From NCBI RefSeq assembly GCF_002105155.1, contig NW_019028997.1, positions 124,001 through 188,000 on the forward strand: a stretch of DNA of 64,000 bases, written 5' to 3'. The position numbers and the translations under genes were made by a program. Of the stretch, positions 1 to 12,455 are shown in pieces (the stretch's first letter is position 1; each line of letters begins with the position of its first letter). The stretch is from Lobosporangium transversale. Taxonomy: Eukaryota > Mortierellomycota > Mortierellomycetes > Mortierellales > Mortierellaceae. Under the pieces are notes generated by a model. It ran no database searches and was not told the origin of the DNA. It was given only the letters and a program-made list of their open reading frames with translations.

Positions 1-115
1 CCTGATGGGTTTGTGTTAATTGAGGCCTATAGGAGGATAGTATGTCGTTTGAGTACGAGCACAAATTAGGAAAACACAAGGGTTACATCTGAATTATTGG
101 TCATTGTCCATTGTT

Positions 116-2326
116 TTACCTAAATAAAAAACCCATAATAACGAGTTGCATCACCACTGACACTACCATCCAGAAAAGAAATCGCGCTGTCCAGCCCGGC
201 ATTTTAGCACATATGGACTTAGTGCAGCTTGCAGCTTGCGTCGCATATCTTTCTCTCGTATCCACAGGATGAGGATGATTTAATGGAAACGCAAGCGAAC
301 TCCGCATATTAGGGCCTCGGTATTCAGATTCCACACTGGATCGACTCTCTGCTGTGGGGGACGTGCTATTAGCGCGTTGGGTGCCCCTAAAAGCTTCAAC
401 AGCCTTTCCACCAGGTAAGCGCATCACGTCACCATTACGATGGGACTCTTCGCTTTCGGAGCTCTCTTTGCTTTTCGATAGACGTCGTGTATTGTGTCTC
501 CATGATGGAGATTGATATGTATGCCGTGATCTGCGAGCATAGTTACGATGAGCACGATGTGGATAGAGCGTATTCTCCTGTTCCTGATGGTGATGTGAAT
601 CCGATCTCTCCATTATCCAATGCCGGAGCTGCTGTGATTCAAACTAAATAATGTTCAGATGAAAGTATTAGTAAGATGACTCCAGTGACATTCTCTTCAG
701 AGATTTGTAGACGAATATAAATATGAGGTTATGACAGTTATTACTTTGGACTGTTCGAGCTCTTTTCGTATAGACTTGACCTCTTGGCTAATGTCTTGGA
801 GCTTTAGTGGCTGAGTTGATTCGACTTCTCTTCCTGTAGTCATGTTTTCCGAGCTCGAAAGGCTTGAATATGATTTCCTACAGTCCAGCCGTTGCATCTC
901 AGGCTGCTGTGTGCTCTTTTGTCTAGGCAGCGCAGAGTTGCTGCTGCTATACCCTGTGGACGATTCGGCTGATCTCTCTTCAGTGCTTTGTGTCTCCCAT
1001 GGCGAAGTACCTTGTGTTCCCAAGGAGTCTTCGAGTTCGCTCTCATTCGCTCCTGGATCATGTACATTCATCCGCTCTTTACATGTAGTAATTTCTTCCG
1101 CAGGGTCATCTTGAGGGCCACTTTCGATAGCCGTTGGGAGATTGCTCACTCCTGTAGATCCTTGTCGCTTTAACGGGTTTTGCTTTGGATTGGGGACTCT
1201 GAGGGTCCGTATTCTTCGCTCGAGTCTCTCCGCAGCAATAGGCTTTTTTATCTGATTCATCTCTACTTGATCTTCCGCTAGGATTTTAGAAGACACTAGT
1301 TTTGAACGCTGAAGTTGTGTAATGACTGGAGATGTAGTCGTGTCAGTGCTTAGAAGTGTGGAGTCTCGCCTGGCAAACTGAGCATTTTTCTGTGATCTTC
1401 TACTGTTATCGTCTTCATCTCCAGATGCTGCTCGTTCGAGCTCCGATAGTCTTCTTTCTCCCTCTCCGGTAGTAGTATGCTTGGTGTTTTGATTATGGTC
1501 TGCTCCTTTAAGATGGAGTTTCTTGTTGATGGAAGAGTGTGTAGAACTATAATCAAAGGTATACTGTCCCGAATCGCTGGAATCCCTCATCTCATGTATG
1601 CGGTTATGCTGTTGGTCTGTAGTGGACTGTAACTCATAGAGGGACTCATATCGTCTTGTATTCGAGCTGGAGTTTTTATGTTTAATAAGGCAAGTAATAG
1701 GATGATTTTGCCGTAAGTCTATACTCGAAAATCCAGTAGTCTTTTCTTTACTTTCAACGTCCTGATATCGAGCTAAACTTGGGATATGTGATCTACTTCC
1801 ACCCTGCTGATATACGTAAAGTTTACGATCTGCAACTGATTGAGATTCATCTTGAGTTAGCTCCCAGTTGATTTTACTCGCAGGAATGTGCACGACTGAG
1901 CTTTCTTTGTTGTAATCATTTTGCTGTAGGATGAGATTAGTTGCAGTGGCAGTACTGTAACTTCTTTCAAGTGTCTGTTGAGGCTGTTGTATATCCCGCC
2001 TGTTCAAGTCATATGGAATGGTTTGTAAGCTAGTATTTGATCTTGTGCGAGAAGATTTGAGGTCAAACTCGGCTTTATGCTCGCTATTTTTGCGTAAGGC
2101 CGATTGAATCTGGCGCCGAATGGACACTTTTCGATGTTCCCAGGCCTCTGTAGAGTATGGTTAATATCTGCACGCTTGTGTTGGAGCAGGCAAAAAAGTT
2201 AACGGTGACAAGTGAATTGTGGTTGTGTATTTGAAAGGGCGATTAAAATGTAAAAAACAAGCTCTTGTGACTGCTGAGACATTCCCTGGACACACCCATG
2301 ATTTTAGACTTCAAATTGATTTTCAT
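116..2326 (-). CDS. Predicted tail-anchored coiled-coil protein, function unknown
   Basis: Not recognised. I model exons 2326-2296 (tentative), 2147-745 and 643-116, about 653 residues. The intron 744-644 is well supported: GTAATA donor, a TTACTAATAC branch-like site and a TTTAG acceptor join ...EQSK to FESQQLRHW in phase 0. The 5' end is weak: the long exon has no ATG start, an in-frame TAA lies beyond its CTACAG acceptor (2153-2148), and the only upstream ATG giving the right phase uses a poor GTGTGT donor. Most of the protein is Ser/Thr/Gln/Arg-rich and probably disordered. A short coiled-coil-like stretch (QDISQEVKSIRKELEQSK) lies near the last intron, and the C-terminus is one hydrophobic segment of about 20 residues followed by a single Arg, the architecture of a tail-anchored membrane protein with a cytosolic N-terminus. 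It lies tail to head behind PDCL3 on the same strand. Confidence 0.6.
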
Positions 2327-2389
2327 GTGCTGTATATATGTAGTCTACATAATCTATGTGAAGGTTTATTTATTTGTCTTGTAAAGTTC

Positions 2390-3515
2390 CTAATAATCAT
2401 CACTTTCATACTCGTCATCATCACTAAGAGCCGCTGTTGCTGAGCTTCGGATTGATGATTGTTTGGTCTAACAATTTCATAACAGAAGTAACATTTCATT
2501 ATATTAATCTTTTGTATGTTCTCTAAAAAAAGAAAAAAAAGATGCATGGGATAGCTTTTTAATACCTCTTCTGATGCTTTCGATTGTGATTCTGGCTTTT
2601 TGATAGCGCCAACACGACGGAGATATGCCTCAATATCTATTGATCAAATTACAACATGTAGAAGAATAAGTAGCGATCCAACGTTATTGCTGTTTCCTTT
2701 GATAAAACAACTGATACTAACAAAGACATACCTGAAGGCTTCATGTTCAAACCTCCAAGTTGTGAGGCTCCAACAAGCTGTGCCTTGACATCTCCCTCTC
2801 CATAGATTAATAGCGTTGGAAGATTACGGTCAGGGTAGTTGGGGATACATTGATCACCAATGATTTTGACAAACTTGGTTGACTTATTCCTTGCTGCTAC
2901 TGTCGCCAGGTGTGCACTCATTAACTTGCAGATTGGCAAACTAATTGTTCATCAATTTTAAAGGCCATTTAGTTTAATATTCATCAAGCTCACTGCGATT
3001 TTTTCTTTACCCAACACACGAATAACTTACGAATCTTTGTAGAGATAGGCTACAACCCACACATCTTTGCTTGCTTCAGAAACTTCACGGACAAAATCTG
3101 TCTTATAAATATGCTGGATCTCACCAAACTTATCTTCTGACAATTCTTGTTTGATTGCATTCAATCGTTGTTGTCTACCCATTGAAAGTTGTTTAGAAGT
3201 AAAAATAAGTCAAGGTCATATCTCGGGCTGGAAAAAGACAAAAAAGAGAAATCAATGTCAATTTGGTCAGTTTGACCATAGACTTTACCTGTACTCCATT
3301 AGCATGCGCTCCTCTTCCTCATTGTTTTCATCTAAGAGCTCATCAAGCTCATCTACAGTTTTTTCTTCATAATTCCTGGCATTACGCTTAGCGATAGCCT
3401 CGTCCATCATGTCAATGATGTCAGCCTCTGTTATTTGATTCTCCTTTTGAGGAATGATACCCTTGGCGCGCAAGATATCGTTCCATTCCGTGTCTTCCTC
3501 GTGGTTGTTAGCCAT
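2390..3515 (-). CDS. PDCL3: Phosducin-like protein 3 (PDCL3/Plp2/VIAF family), CCT co-chaperone
   Basis: Five exons, 3515-3289, 3174-3031, 2940-2732, 2636-2566 and 2467-2390, give 242 residues, the usual family length. All junctions are GT-AG and in phase. The N-terminal DTEWNDILRAKGIIP block, the thioredoxin-like core with CIPNYPDRNLPTLLIY and GDVKAQLVGASQLGGLNM, and the acidic tail ending DDDEYESDDY are family hallmarks of PDCL3/Plp2 rather than of phosducin or PDCL. The family binds the cytosolic chaperonin CCT/TRiC and helps fold actin, tubulin and cell-cycle proteins. The thioredoxin-like fold is not expected to be redox active, and no CxxC motif is visible. It is divergent from the CLIP-170-like gene, with about 970 bp between start codons. 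Confidence 0.93.
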
Positions 3516-3865
3516 AATTACTTGATATTAAATTGAAAATTGAGTTGATTGTCGAGGTAGGGAAATAAAAAAGGGCAGCGGTGAAAGGTGAAAGATGAAT
3601 GAAAAGCGAATGTCTAAAAGCCTTTCTTTTTAAGAGGAGGCGCGGATCAGTTGTCCTTTACTGAAAGCGACACGCAGAATTGTAAAACAGGGAGCCTAAA
3701 TGCTTTGAGGTTTATTTTAAGCTCTTTTCATGTTTAGAGCAAAAAAAAAAGAGTTCCGTTCACTAGACCATTCCTTTAAATCTCTCCTGTTGTAGGTTAA
3801 ACTGCGATGCTATACTCGTGCATCTCATGCTATTCCATGCATTACCTGAAAGGCGTAAAAGTGGG

Positions 3866-3911
<46 letters not shown>

Positions 3912-4487
3912 AATAATGCTAAGAAAAAGGGGCAATGAGTTTAAAAAAAACATTGAAGGACCATTCCGGAGAAAGGGGTATATCCTTTTTTGCGTCGACA
4001 ATGCCATCAATAACCACTCTCCTATTCCTCATGGGAATGTAGTTGCAAATGTAATATAAATGTCTTTGTGTGTATTTATATTTTAAAAAGGATAGAAGGG
4101 CAGGGAGAGAAAGGAAGCGAGATCTAGTTTTATTTGTTTTGATCAAATTGGTAATCTTAATGCGGGTTTGTCCGCGTGGCATACATGAGGAAGATCAGGA
4201 GACATTAAGTTGTAGCATGTTTCTTGAGAATACATCCATCTGTCTCCATTTTGTTCATTTTGTGTTGTGGATGTTTTTTTTTTTTTTTTTTTTTTTTTGG
4301 CCACCATTTCCTACTCTTTTTTTTATTTTTTTATTTTTTTTATTTTTTTTATTTTTTTTCTTTTATTCCATCACTCTCCTTTTCTTTCTTTCCTTTCTTC
4401 ACATCCTAGTTCTACAATCCGATTCTCCTTCTCTCGTATTCATTCCTACTCTCTCTCTCTCTCACTTGCTGAGTTGCATCGTCAGCC
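3516..4487. other. Divergent intergenic region with homopolymer and pyrimidine tracts
   Basis: No gene seen. It separates the start codons of PDCL3 (minus) and the CLIP-170-like gene (plus). It holds an A45 run at 3866-3910, a T25 run at 4274-4298, T-rich sequence broken by single A residues, and a CT-rich leader (about 4370-4480) that ends in a TC repeat just before the plus-strand start. Such leaders precede several genes in this window. Open frames here are low-complexity Phe/Lys translations of these tracts. Confidence 0.7.
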
Positions 4488-7400
4488 ATGGCCCCAAAGA
4501 CCCCACAGGCCAACTCTAAGCTGCCAAAACCGCCCTCGGCAGGTGGACATGCATCATTAACCGGCATCCCTGCCCCTGGCAGTGTCTTACAGCGCCGCTC
4601 CTTCATGCCTAGCCCTAATGGAGCTTCAGTGTCCAAGACTCTCAAGGACATGTCTCCAGAGCAGCAGGCCCTTCTTGCAGAAGCTATCACGTTTCATAGT
4701 CCTGGATTGATTGATCCTGTCCGCAAAACTACTCCAACTACTTCGCCAGCAGTTGCGCCTGCCAATACCACCAGAACATCAATTGGATCAAGTCTATCAG
4801 GATCAGGAGCCCATCCAGGAGGAGCAGATTACTCAACTACGTCTCACATCACAGGATTTGGCTTTACTACTCATCACAGCCAACGACCCAACAGTCCCGC
4901 AAGTAGTTCTGATAGAGCGTCTCCCACAGCCCAACCTTCATCCACGACGCAAAGGTTGCCTTCATCACAGATCAGTCGGCTTGGCAGCTCTACGCGCCTT
5001 AGCATGCAGTCAGAAGCAAATAATAGCAACATCCATCATGGTTCGCAGAGTACTTCCAACACAAGTCGTCCTGTCTCCTATTCTGGAATGCCCCCGTTGT
5101 CCATTTCGCATCCTAATCTTTCCACCATATCATCTACGCCTTCTCCCACCACTCCTGTCGGAATAACACGCCCGGGCTCAGGATCACCCGCAGGGTCACG
5201 TTCAACATTGCAGGCCTCACGTCTTTCTGCTGGGCCGGGGATTACTCCACCAGCCTTTAGTCAGGCTGCAGCAGGTACGCGAACCTCCATGATGAAATCT
5301 CTACCCCATCGACCACCAGGAGCCTCTACTGCAGCGTCTACTGGAGTGACGCCGGGAAACAATCCAGTCGCAACCATCCCAGAATCATCTGCAATCGTGC
5401 CTCCATCGCTCGATGACTATGAGATTGGTGACCGTGTTATTGTAGAAAGCATGGGACTCTCAGGATACTTGCGCTTCTTGGGTCCAACCAGTTTCAAGTC
5501 GGGTACTTGGGCAGGAATTGAGCTCGATACACCCACAGGCAAAAACGATGGAAGTGTCGAAGGGTGAGTTAAATGTTTGCTGTTTCCTTATTCACCAACA
5601 ACTTGAAAGACTTACATGCCGCAATCAATGCTGAAAGGTGAGATTGTGTGTCTATACGCTTCGTTCATCATCATCTTACAGACTATGATATACTTTTTTT
5701 CTTTCTCTTTTCTTTTATATTCTGATTATACTGGATGAAACGCACCTTCAGTGTTGTTTATTTCCACTGCCGTCCAAAATGCGGGATTTTTGTACTGGCA
5801 GCCAAGATCGCGAAATCAGAGCTAATATTTCCTCCTTCGCTTGATACCACAACTCCAATTCATCCTGTATCTGGCCAGGAAGAGGAGGCTTCATTACCAC
5901 CAACATCATCTGTCAATCATGCCGCACAGGCAGTATCCAAGATCTCTGCTGGCTCTAGGGCATCAAAATATATCGGTATGACCGCCAGCCAGCTGAAACA
6001 GCGCAATGATGTACCTCAACCAAATGCCTCACGTCTCTCCTACTCAGGACCAACACAGGCACAAATACAAACACAAGCACAAGCACAAGCCTCTGGGCCA
6101 TCTTTTGGAGCATCTAGTCCAACTATACGTGCTCTAAGCGGTATGGCTGGATCTCCCACGTCCTCCAGAACAATTTCGCAAAGCGCGGCTAACGCACGAG
6201 CCAACTCCCCCTCGCCTGTTCCAAAGCTTCGATCATCGTCGCCTACAGCCCGCGTCGCCGCTGCTGGCTCACGTCTGTCGCAGCCGTCAGGAAAGCCAAC
6301 CTTGGCCGCACTCAATGCTAAATCTACTACTACACATTCCCGCTCGCCCTCTTCAGCATCCTCTGTCACATCACAGTCGAGCACCAACGGTGCAAAAGCC
6401 AGAGCGTCGCCCACTCCACGAACTGTTTCAACGTCTAGAGGTCTCTCTTCACGTTCGGGGACGCCAGATCCAGGTGTCTTTTTGTCTCCAAGCGAAAGCC
6501 GATCCAGCCTTTTGGACCAAGCAACAGCTATTCAGACCATAGATTCACCTGCGGACGACGTTTCTCTCCAGCTGCAGCAGCTCCAGCTTGATTTTAAAAC
6601 CGCCATGGCTGAGAATAACCAGTTAAAGTCAGAAATGAATGAAGCCAAGTTACGTCTAGAGACCACTAAACTGTTAGAGAAGAAGGATCTCTCATACGAG
6701 GAACGTGTGTTTTTGAGCAAGACTCTGGGCCGCGAGGGGATCGAAGAGCATCTTGCTAAAGAACTAGAGGATCTCCATGCCATGAAGTCCACATGGGATA
6801 AGGAGAAGACTGCTAAAGATCAAGAGCTTAAAGTCGTCACTGACAAGATGACACAGGCATGGTTGGAAGCTGCTCGCTCTCAAAAGGAGAGGACAGCTCT
6901 CATCCAAGAAAAGACGGAGCTTATGGAGAAGATCAAGCAAATGGAAGAGAATGGTACTGATGGCACTACCACCGAGAATGTCTCGATCAATCAAGAACAG
7001 CAAATTCTGATTGAATCGCTCCAAAAGAGTCTACAAGAAGCAGACGAGAAAGCAGCTACACTCGAAGCTAAACTGGCCGATATTATGACGAGAAGTGCCG
7101 AAGAAGAGCAGAGGCTCAACCAGGCCAATGAAGAGAACATGGCCGCTAGCGCAGCTAAATACCTGGAACTTGAGCACGAGCGGGACAGTCTTCAGGCTAA
7201 GGTGCTTGAACTAGAGAGAGCGTCACAGACCGTATTGGAAGAGACCAAGTCCAAGCTCATTACAGTGCAGGATGAGGCCGATGCAACCAGAGCTCAATTG
7301 ATCGAGACACAATCTAAACAGGAGAAAGAGGCTGAGGTTCATCGTCAAGCTGAAGCCGAAGCTGAAATCAAGCTCAAGTCAATACAGGTGGAGCTACAAG

Positions 7401-9387
7401 AGTCGCAAGAGTCGCTTATCAAGAGCGAGAAACTTACCCGGGCACTTGAAGAGAAGATAAAAGCACATGAGGCCTCGATTATGAAACGTGACCAAGATAT
7501 TGCCGACCTCAAGTTGGAATTGCAGAATATTGGAGATATGATACAGAGTGAAGAAGTTGACCGTATGCGCAAAGTTTGGGAACTTGAAAAGAAGCGTCTA
7601 GAAGAGACTGTTGCTGACAACATCACTCTGCTGACATCATTGAGAGATGACATTCAAACTCTGGAGACAAAGGAGGAAGAGTATCTTACCAAGATCAAAG
7701 CATTAGAGGCTAACGAGACAGCGTTGAAGGCGCTCAAGGCAATTGCAGAATCTGAAACTGAAAAGCTTCAGCAGCGCCTCAAGGATGCAGAAAATGCATT
7801 TGTTCAGGAACGATCGACCTTGGAGGCTAAGGTTGCTGAATCTGCGGCCATGTTGGAAATCCGTCTGTCGGAGACGAAGGAGAAAATGGAGGAATTAGAG
7901 GCCATTGCTCTGACCGTGGAGGAATGGAGGGAACGATGTGAAGCTATGCAATTGGAGATGATCCAGAAGGCTGCTATGATCGAAGATCTTAGTTTGAAGC
8001 TGGCTGATTCACAAGCAGATCGAGAGACACTGAGGAAGCAGATTGAAGATTTTAAGAAGGAATACGAAAGTAAGGCATCTGCTGACCGAATCAGTGCTAT
8101 GGAGAGCTCAAGAGCAGAAATCTCTGCTCTAGAAGAGGAGCGCGAACAACTCCTGAACAAAGTCTCTGAGCTTGAAGCAGCTTTAGCCCTGTCAGCGTCT
8201 GCTCCGAGAGTAGCTTCTTCAAGCGTTCCAGATTCGGAAGTTGTCCTAAACAGGGCTGAGCTAGAGGAAGAAATAGCTGCATTGAAGCAAATGGTCCATG
8301 AACTAACTGCTGAGAATGCGGCTGTGGCAAGTGATAATAAGAAACTAATGCAGGAACATGACATCCTCATGGAAGCTCATAAGCATGTCGAAACAGAGTG
8401 TTTGAAGCTCATGGATGAAGTCGAACGTCTTCACTCTGAAAGTTTGGCAATGACATCTATCGGGGAGGCAGAAGGAATTGACAAGACAGGATTGGATTTG
8501 ATGCAACAAACACAAGTAAATCTACCATTGATTGGTCAAGAAGAACTCAAGGCAGCTTTGAGCAATGCCGCAATCCTCAGCAAAGACACGACAACCACAC
8601 CGTCAGAGAAGCAATCGGTACAGAACCAGTCCGCATCTGTAATTCGACTGGAGAATTTGCTTAAGGACAAACAAGCGATGCTGGATAGATTGACACAAGC
8701 CCATGCTTTAGAGATGAGAGATATGCGACAGCGATATGTTGAGTTGGACCGTACAAAATCATATGAGATCAGCCAGCTGAATAAGGAATTAACTGATCTA
8801 GAATCACTGGTCGAGAGTAAGATCTTCCACCAAGCAGATCTTGAGGAGGAGGTGGAGAACAAACAGAAGCAAATTGATCGTCTCCAGAAGGAAGTTGCAG
8901 ATTTGAAATCTCAGTTGGCCAAACTTACAAATGGAACTCATGGGTCAGCGCCTATCTTGCCTACAAACGGTCTCACATCCTCTTATAGCGCCCATTCAGG
9001 ATTGAATGGCGCAACGAAATCGTCATTCTCAAATGATAAGGCAAGGACAGCCGCTGAAAGCACAGATAAGATACTGTTCTGTGAAATTTGTGAAGTTGAG
9101 GGACATGACTTGATCAGCTGTACAGCAGTGTTTGGAGGAGGCAAGCCCAAAGCGCCATCGACACTATTCTCCAATGCAGATTTGGAAGACGATAGACCTG
9201 TAAGTGGGACATAGTGTTATACCGAATCTATTTTGTAATTATGAAATTTGAATTGATAGGCGTTTTCAGATGTATTGACGATATACCCTATTATATCATT
9301 GTAGTACTGCGACAACTGTGAAGAATATGGACAGCATTATACGGATGAGTGCCCTAATGAGTCATTGACGTAAGCAGCGATGCTTCA

Positions 9388-9446
<59 letters not shown>

Positions 9447-9522
9447 TGTTCTGTTCATCTCTTGATGCTTACCTTTTTTTTTATTTTTATTTTTATTTTT
9501 TGCATGATTTCATAGGTACTAA
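4488..9522 (+). CDS. CLIP-170/Bik1/Tip1-type microtubule plus-end tracking protein
   Basis: Exons 4488-5563, 5752-9199, 9305-9369 and a 7-nt last exon 9516-9522 give about 1,531 residues. The start is GCCATGG, a strong context. A Ser/Pro/Thr-rich head precedes one CAP-Gly domain (about residues 312-385) that contains the tubulin/EEY-binding GKNDG motif and spans the first intron. A second Ser-rich basic region follows, then a coiled coil of roughly 800 residues, and two C-terminal zinc knuckles: C-x2-C-x4-H-x4-C (CEICEVEGHDLISC) and C-x2-C-x5-H-x4-C (CDNCEEYGQHYTDEC). This order is that of CLIP-170, which binds growing microtubule ends and recruits dynein/dynactin. Only one CAP-Gly is present, as in yeast Bik1. 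The predicted end, ESLTY, is an aromatic terminus reminiscent of the ETF end of animal CLIP-170. The alternative is reading on from an acceptor near 9570, which gives a less convincing tail. Confidence 0.9.
9390..9446. repeat. T29-A28 palindromic tract in the last intron of the CLIP gene
   Basis: 29 T residues are followed directly by 28 A residues, a near-perfect self-complementary tract inside intron 9370-9515. A T-rich stretch broken by single A residues follows at 9475-9500. Confidence 0.95.
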
Positions 9523-10395
9523 TTACCTCGATGACTGAAATTTATTCGTGGATGACATTTCTTTTCAGCTGTGGAGAGGATCAACTTGGATTGACAGCAG
9601 CATCGCAAGTTCTGTTCATCTATCATTTCAGCCTACATTTGTTCGTGGAACAACGACTGTACATACTCTCTTTCACTTCATTTTTTAATACTTTCAGTCT
9701 AAGGACTCTTTTCTTTCTGGTTGTTTGTATTTTTTTTTTTCCCTTTCCAAATTGGTTGTTTTTTATTATTATTACTATTATTATTTTACCTGTTTTTATA
9801 GCCTGCCTGTGTTTCTATACCATGAAATGCCATTCGCATGTCAAATATTCTAAAATTCACTTCTGTTTTGTCTATTGAAAACCGTGTCGTATGGGCCAAA
9901 TACCACTTGACGTTAAATGGAATATTCATAGTTGCCCTCCGATTCGTTCTCATAGAGGTGGTTGTGGTACTTCATGGTGTATCTAGATTGAAGCAGTGGA
10001 TTATTAAACATTTCAATAATTTAGGAGAAAGAGAAACAAACTACGTTTTGTCCAAAACGCTCTTTCACATTTTTCCTTCACGACATGTTCACACCTTGTA
10101 CACTAGACCACGTTGATGAATAAAAATAAATGCTTTTGTTTTGGATCTGATTAGCGGCCCTCCAAACTCTACTTCATTTCCTGGATGAAAAAAAAAAAAC
10201 ACTCTTCTTTCTACCATATGGATCTTCAGTCATAAAACGCAGAGAATACAATACTTAAGAAATACATTTTATATATTAGCGGTACATAATTATGTCTAGA
10301 TATTACTATAAATTAAGAATTACATTATATGGTATCTCCGGGTATCCAAAATAAAGAGAGAAAGACCTGTCCGACGTAATGCTGTCTCGGTGATG
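9523..10395. other. Convergent 3' intergenic region
   Basis: It lies between the 3' ends of the CLIP gene (plus) and the cyclin gene (minus). Sequence is AT-rich with ATT/T runs. Two short plus-strand frames (9531-9878 and 9838-10116) encode Phe-rich sequence with no recognisable domain, and I treat them as chance. AATAAA-like signals occur near 10121 (plus). Confidence 0.6.
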
Positions 10396-12455
10396 CTAGT
10401 GAGCGAGGATTTTGCTGTGTAGTGATCTAAGGATACTGTGGCCAAGACCATGAACATATTGACTCGAATGCATGTATCGCTCATCGTTGTACTTCTTGAA
10501 CAGGGCTTGATGTGTCTGAGTAGGCTGCTCCAGCATGACGAGTAGCATATTGATACCAGTAGCTAGCATGGGCTCAGTATATCCGGAATAGTGAACATGC
10601 TGTGCTGTCCATTCTCCACGGAATAATAGTCGCATGGAAGCGCAATAGCCTACAGCAGCAATCATACTCGATGGGAATCCAATAAAACGATGATCGCACA
10701 AAGTTACATCGATAAGGTATTTAGCAAGTGTACGAATGTCAACATCGTAATTGTCCGCACGAGAGATTCTCCGCAAGAAGCTCATTGGCCCGGGAGCTCC
10801 CATGTCATAGTTGAGCGCCTTGAGCATCCCAATTTCTGCTTCACGTATCCTCGCTGGCGCGTGGACATCTCCACCCAAGTGGGACAATACCTCAATGGCA
10901 GGTGATTGAATCTCCTCATATTTGGAGGCCAGCAGTAAGGCAACTGTACCAGCCAGCTGAAGTTGGTCGACAGGAATGACAACTCGGGATAAAAAGCGAT
11001 CCAGGTAGTTCACACAGAGATGCATGGTTTCCTGTAGCAGATCGAAACGATCATGAACTTGAATAATCCAATCAATCAGCTGAACTCTATAATTCCAGCT
11101 TAGATCATGTTGTCTACTCATGTAATTCGGATCAGGAAGATGGATTATCTATGTCCATTTTTTTAGTGGCAATACTTAGTTAAATGGCACTTTCTAGCTC
11201 GTAAAAGATAAACCAAGCATGTACAGCATGTGTTTGTTATTAGCCCATACCTCTAATTCCTTCTTGTAAGCAAATATCTCGGCCTGGTATTCTGTAACTA
11301 GAGTTGGATCCGTATCAAAGTCATCTTGGCTGGACCAAATATCAGCGTCAGTGTCCATCAGCGACGTGAGGCACTCGTGGTCGCTTTTAGAATCAATATG
11401 CATATTCGCATCGTGGAAAGGCTGCGAGTCAAACATTGAGCCAACAGGAATAGTTGGACCTTGGTGCATCTTGACCATACTCGTGGTAGGCACAAGCCGG
11501 CGAGTAGTCTGTGAATTAGCTCGATTTAAAGTGGGGATTTGCGTGCGGCGTCGCTGAGTGGCACTCATTTTGGGAGCGGCTGGTGCAATGGTTTTGAAGC
11601 TTGAATTGCGCTTGATGGTCTGGACACCTGAATGCATTGAAATGGTAGGTTCAGGTACGGCAGACTTTGTGGAACGCTTGTCGAATACGCTAGTAGTGAT
11701 GGAAGACTTCTTGAGGTTGGTAATATTTGTTTTTATGAAGCCGAATCGTGAAGCTCCTTGAGATCCCGATGAAAACAATGAATTGGCTTGTCTCTTCATC
11801 TGCTCGGTAGTTGAGGCGGACGGAACTCTTGTTAGGGCTGGCACGACTCTAGGTACGGATAGAGCTGGTAGCATTGACTGAAGACGTGTATGTGCTGCAT
11901 GAGGTCTCAGAGTTGCTGTCTCTGAAGGATCCACACACACAGCCATAGCTTTTAACTTTCCACTCAACTCTGTAAATTCATGATTCGGTTGCTGCTATTT
12001 TCGAAACATTTTCAAGTTACAAGACAATCATTGTAAGCACAGAGGAACAAAACACCACACAAAGCATTCACCAGAATTGTGAAAGAAATAAAGGATATGC
12101 AGATTATGCAGAGGTTTTGTCTCATTACCTTTTTGGTGTTAGTGTTGGTGTTGGTGTTGGTGACCTCTCTTAGGACAAGGTCCGTCTGGATCATGGAAGA
12201 GTCCTTGGATGACTGTATACCATAGGCTCTTGCATCCATGCCCGCACTGGGCACCGAAACACGTTTCTGAAGTGGTAGCCGTGACTTTTGGAGGCGATTT
12301 GAGACAATTGAAACATTGTTGCTATTCTCGTCCTGAAATTTGACACGTGGTATCATGGATGCCCTTGTCAGCTGTGCTGACGTTGAGCTGTCCCGGAAAT
12401 GGTGCAAATGATCTTTCTCCTGGAGAGGATTCATTGGAATAATGTGAGAAGTCAT
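10396..12455 (-). CDS. B-type mitotic cyclin
   Basis: Three exons, 12455-12129, 11994-11251 and 11148-10396, give 607 residues, all junctions in phase 0. The N-terminal half is basic and Ser/Thr-rich, as expected for the regulatory region of a B-type cyclin. The cyclin box follows, with EYQAEIFAYKKELE and PDPNYMSRQ on either side of the second intron, then RVQLIDWIIQVHDRFDLL and FLSRVVIP, and a C-terminal cyclin fold. The family activates Cdk1 (Cdc28/Cdc2) at G2/M and is destroyed through APC/C. I could not point to an unambiguous RxxLxxxxN destruction box. The first exon ends in a TNTNTNT stretch coded by an imperfect ACCAAC repeat. It resembles Cdc13/Clb cyclins more than G1 cyclins. Confidence 0.92.

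Noticed and set aside
4070-4560. Overlapping Phe-rich frames
   Set aside because: They are produced by T-runs in the leader of the CLIP gene.
9531-9878. Possible alternative last exon of the CLIP gene
   Set aside because: It would add a Phe/Leu-rich tail unlike CLIP C-termini; the short exon ending LTY fits better.
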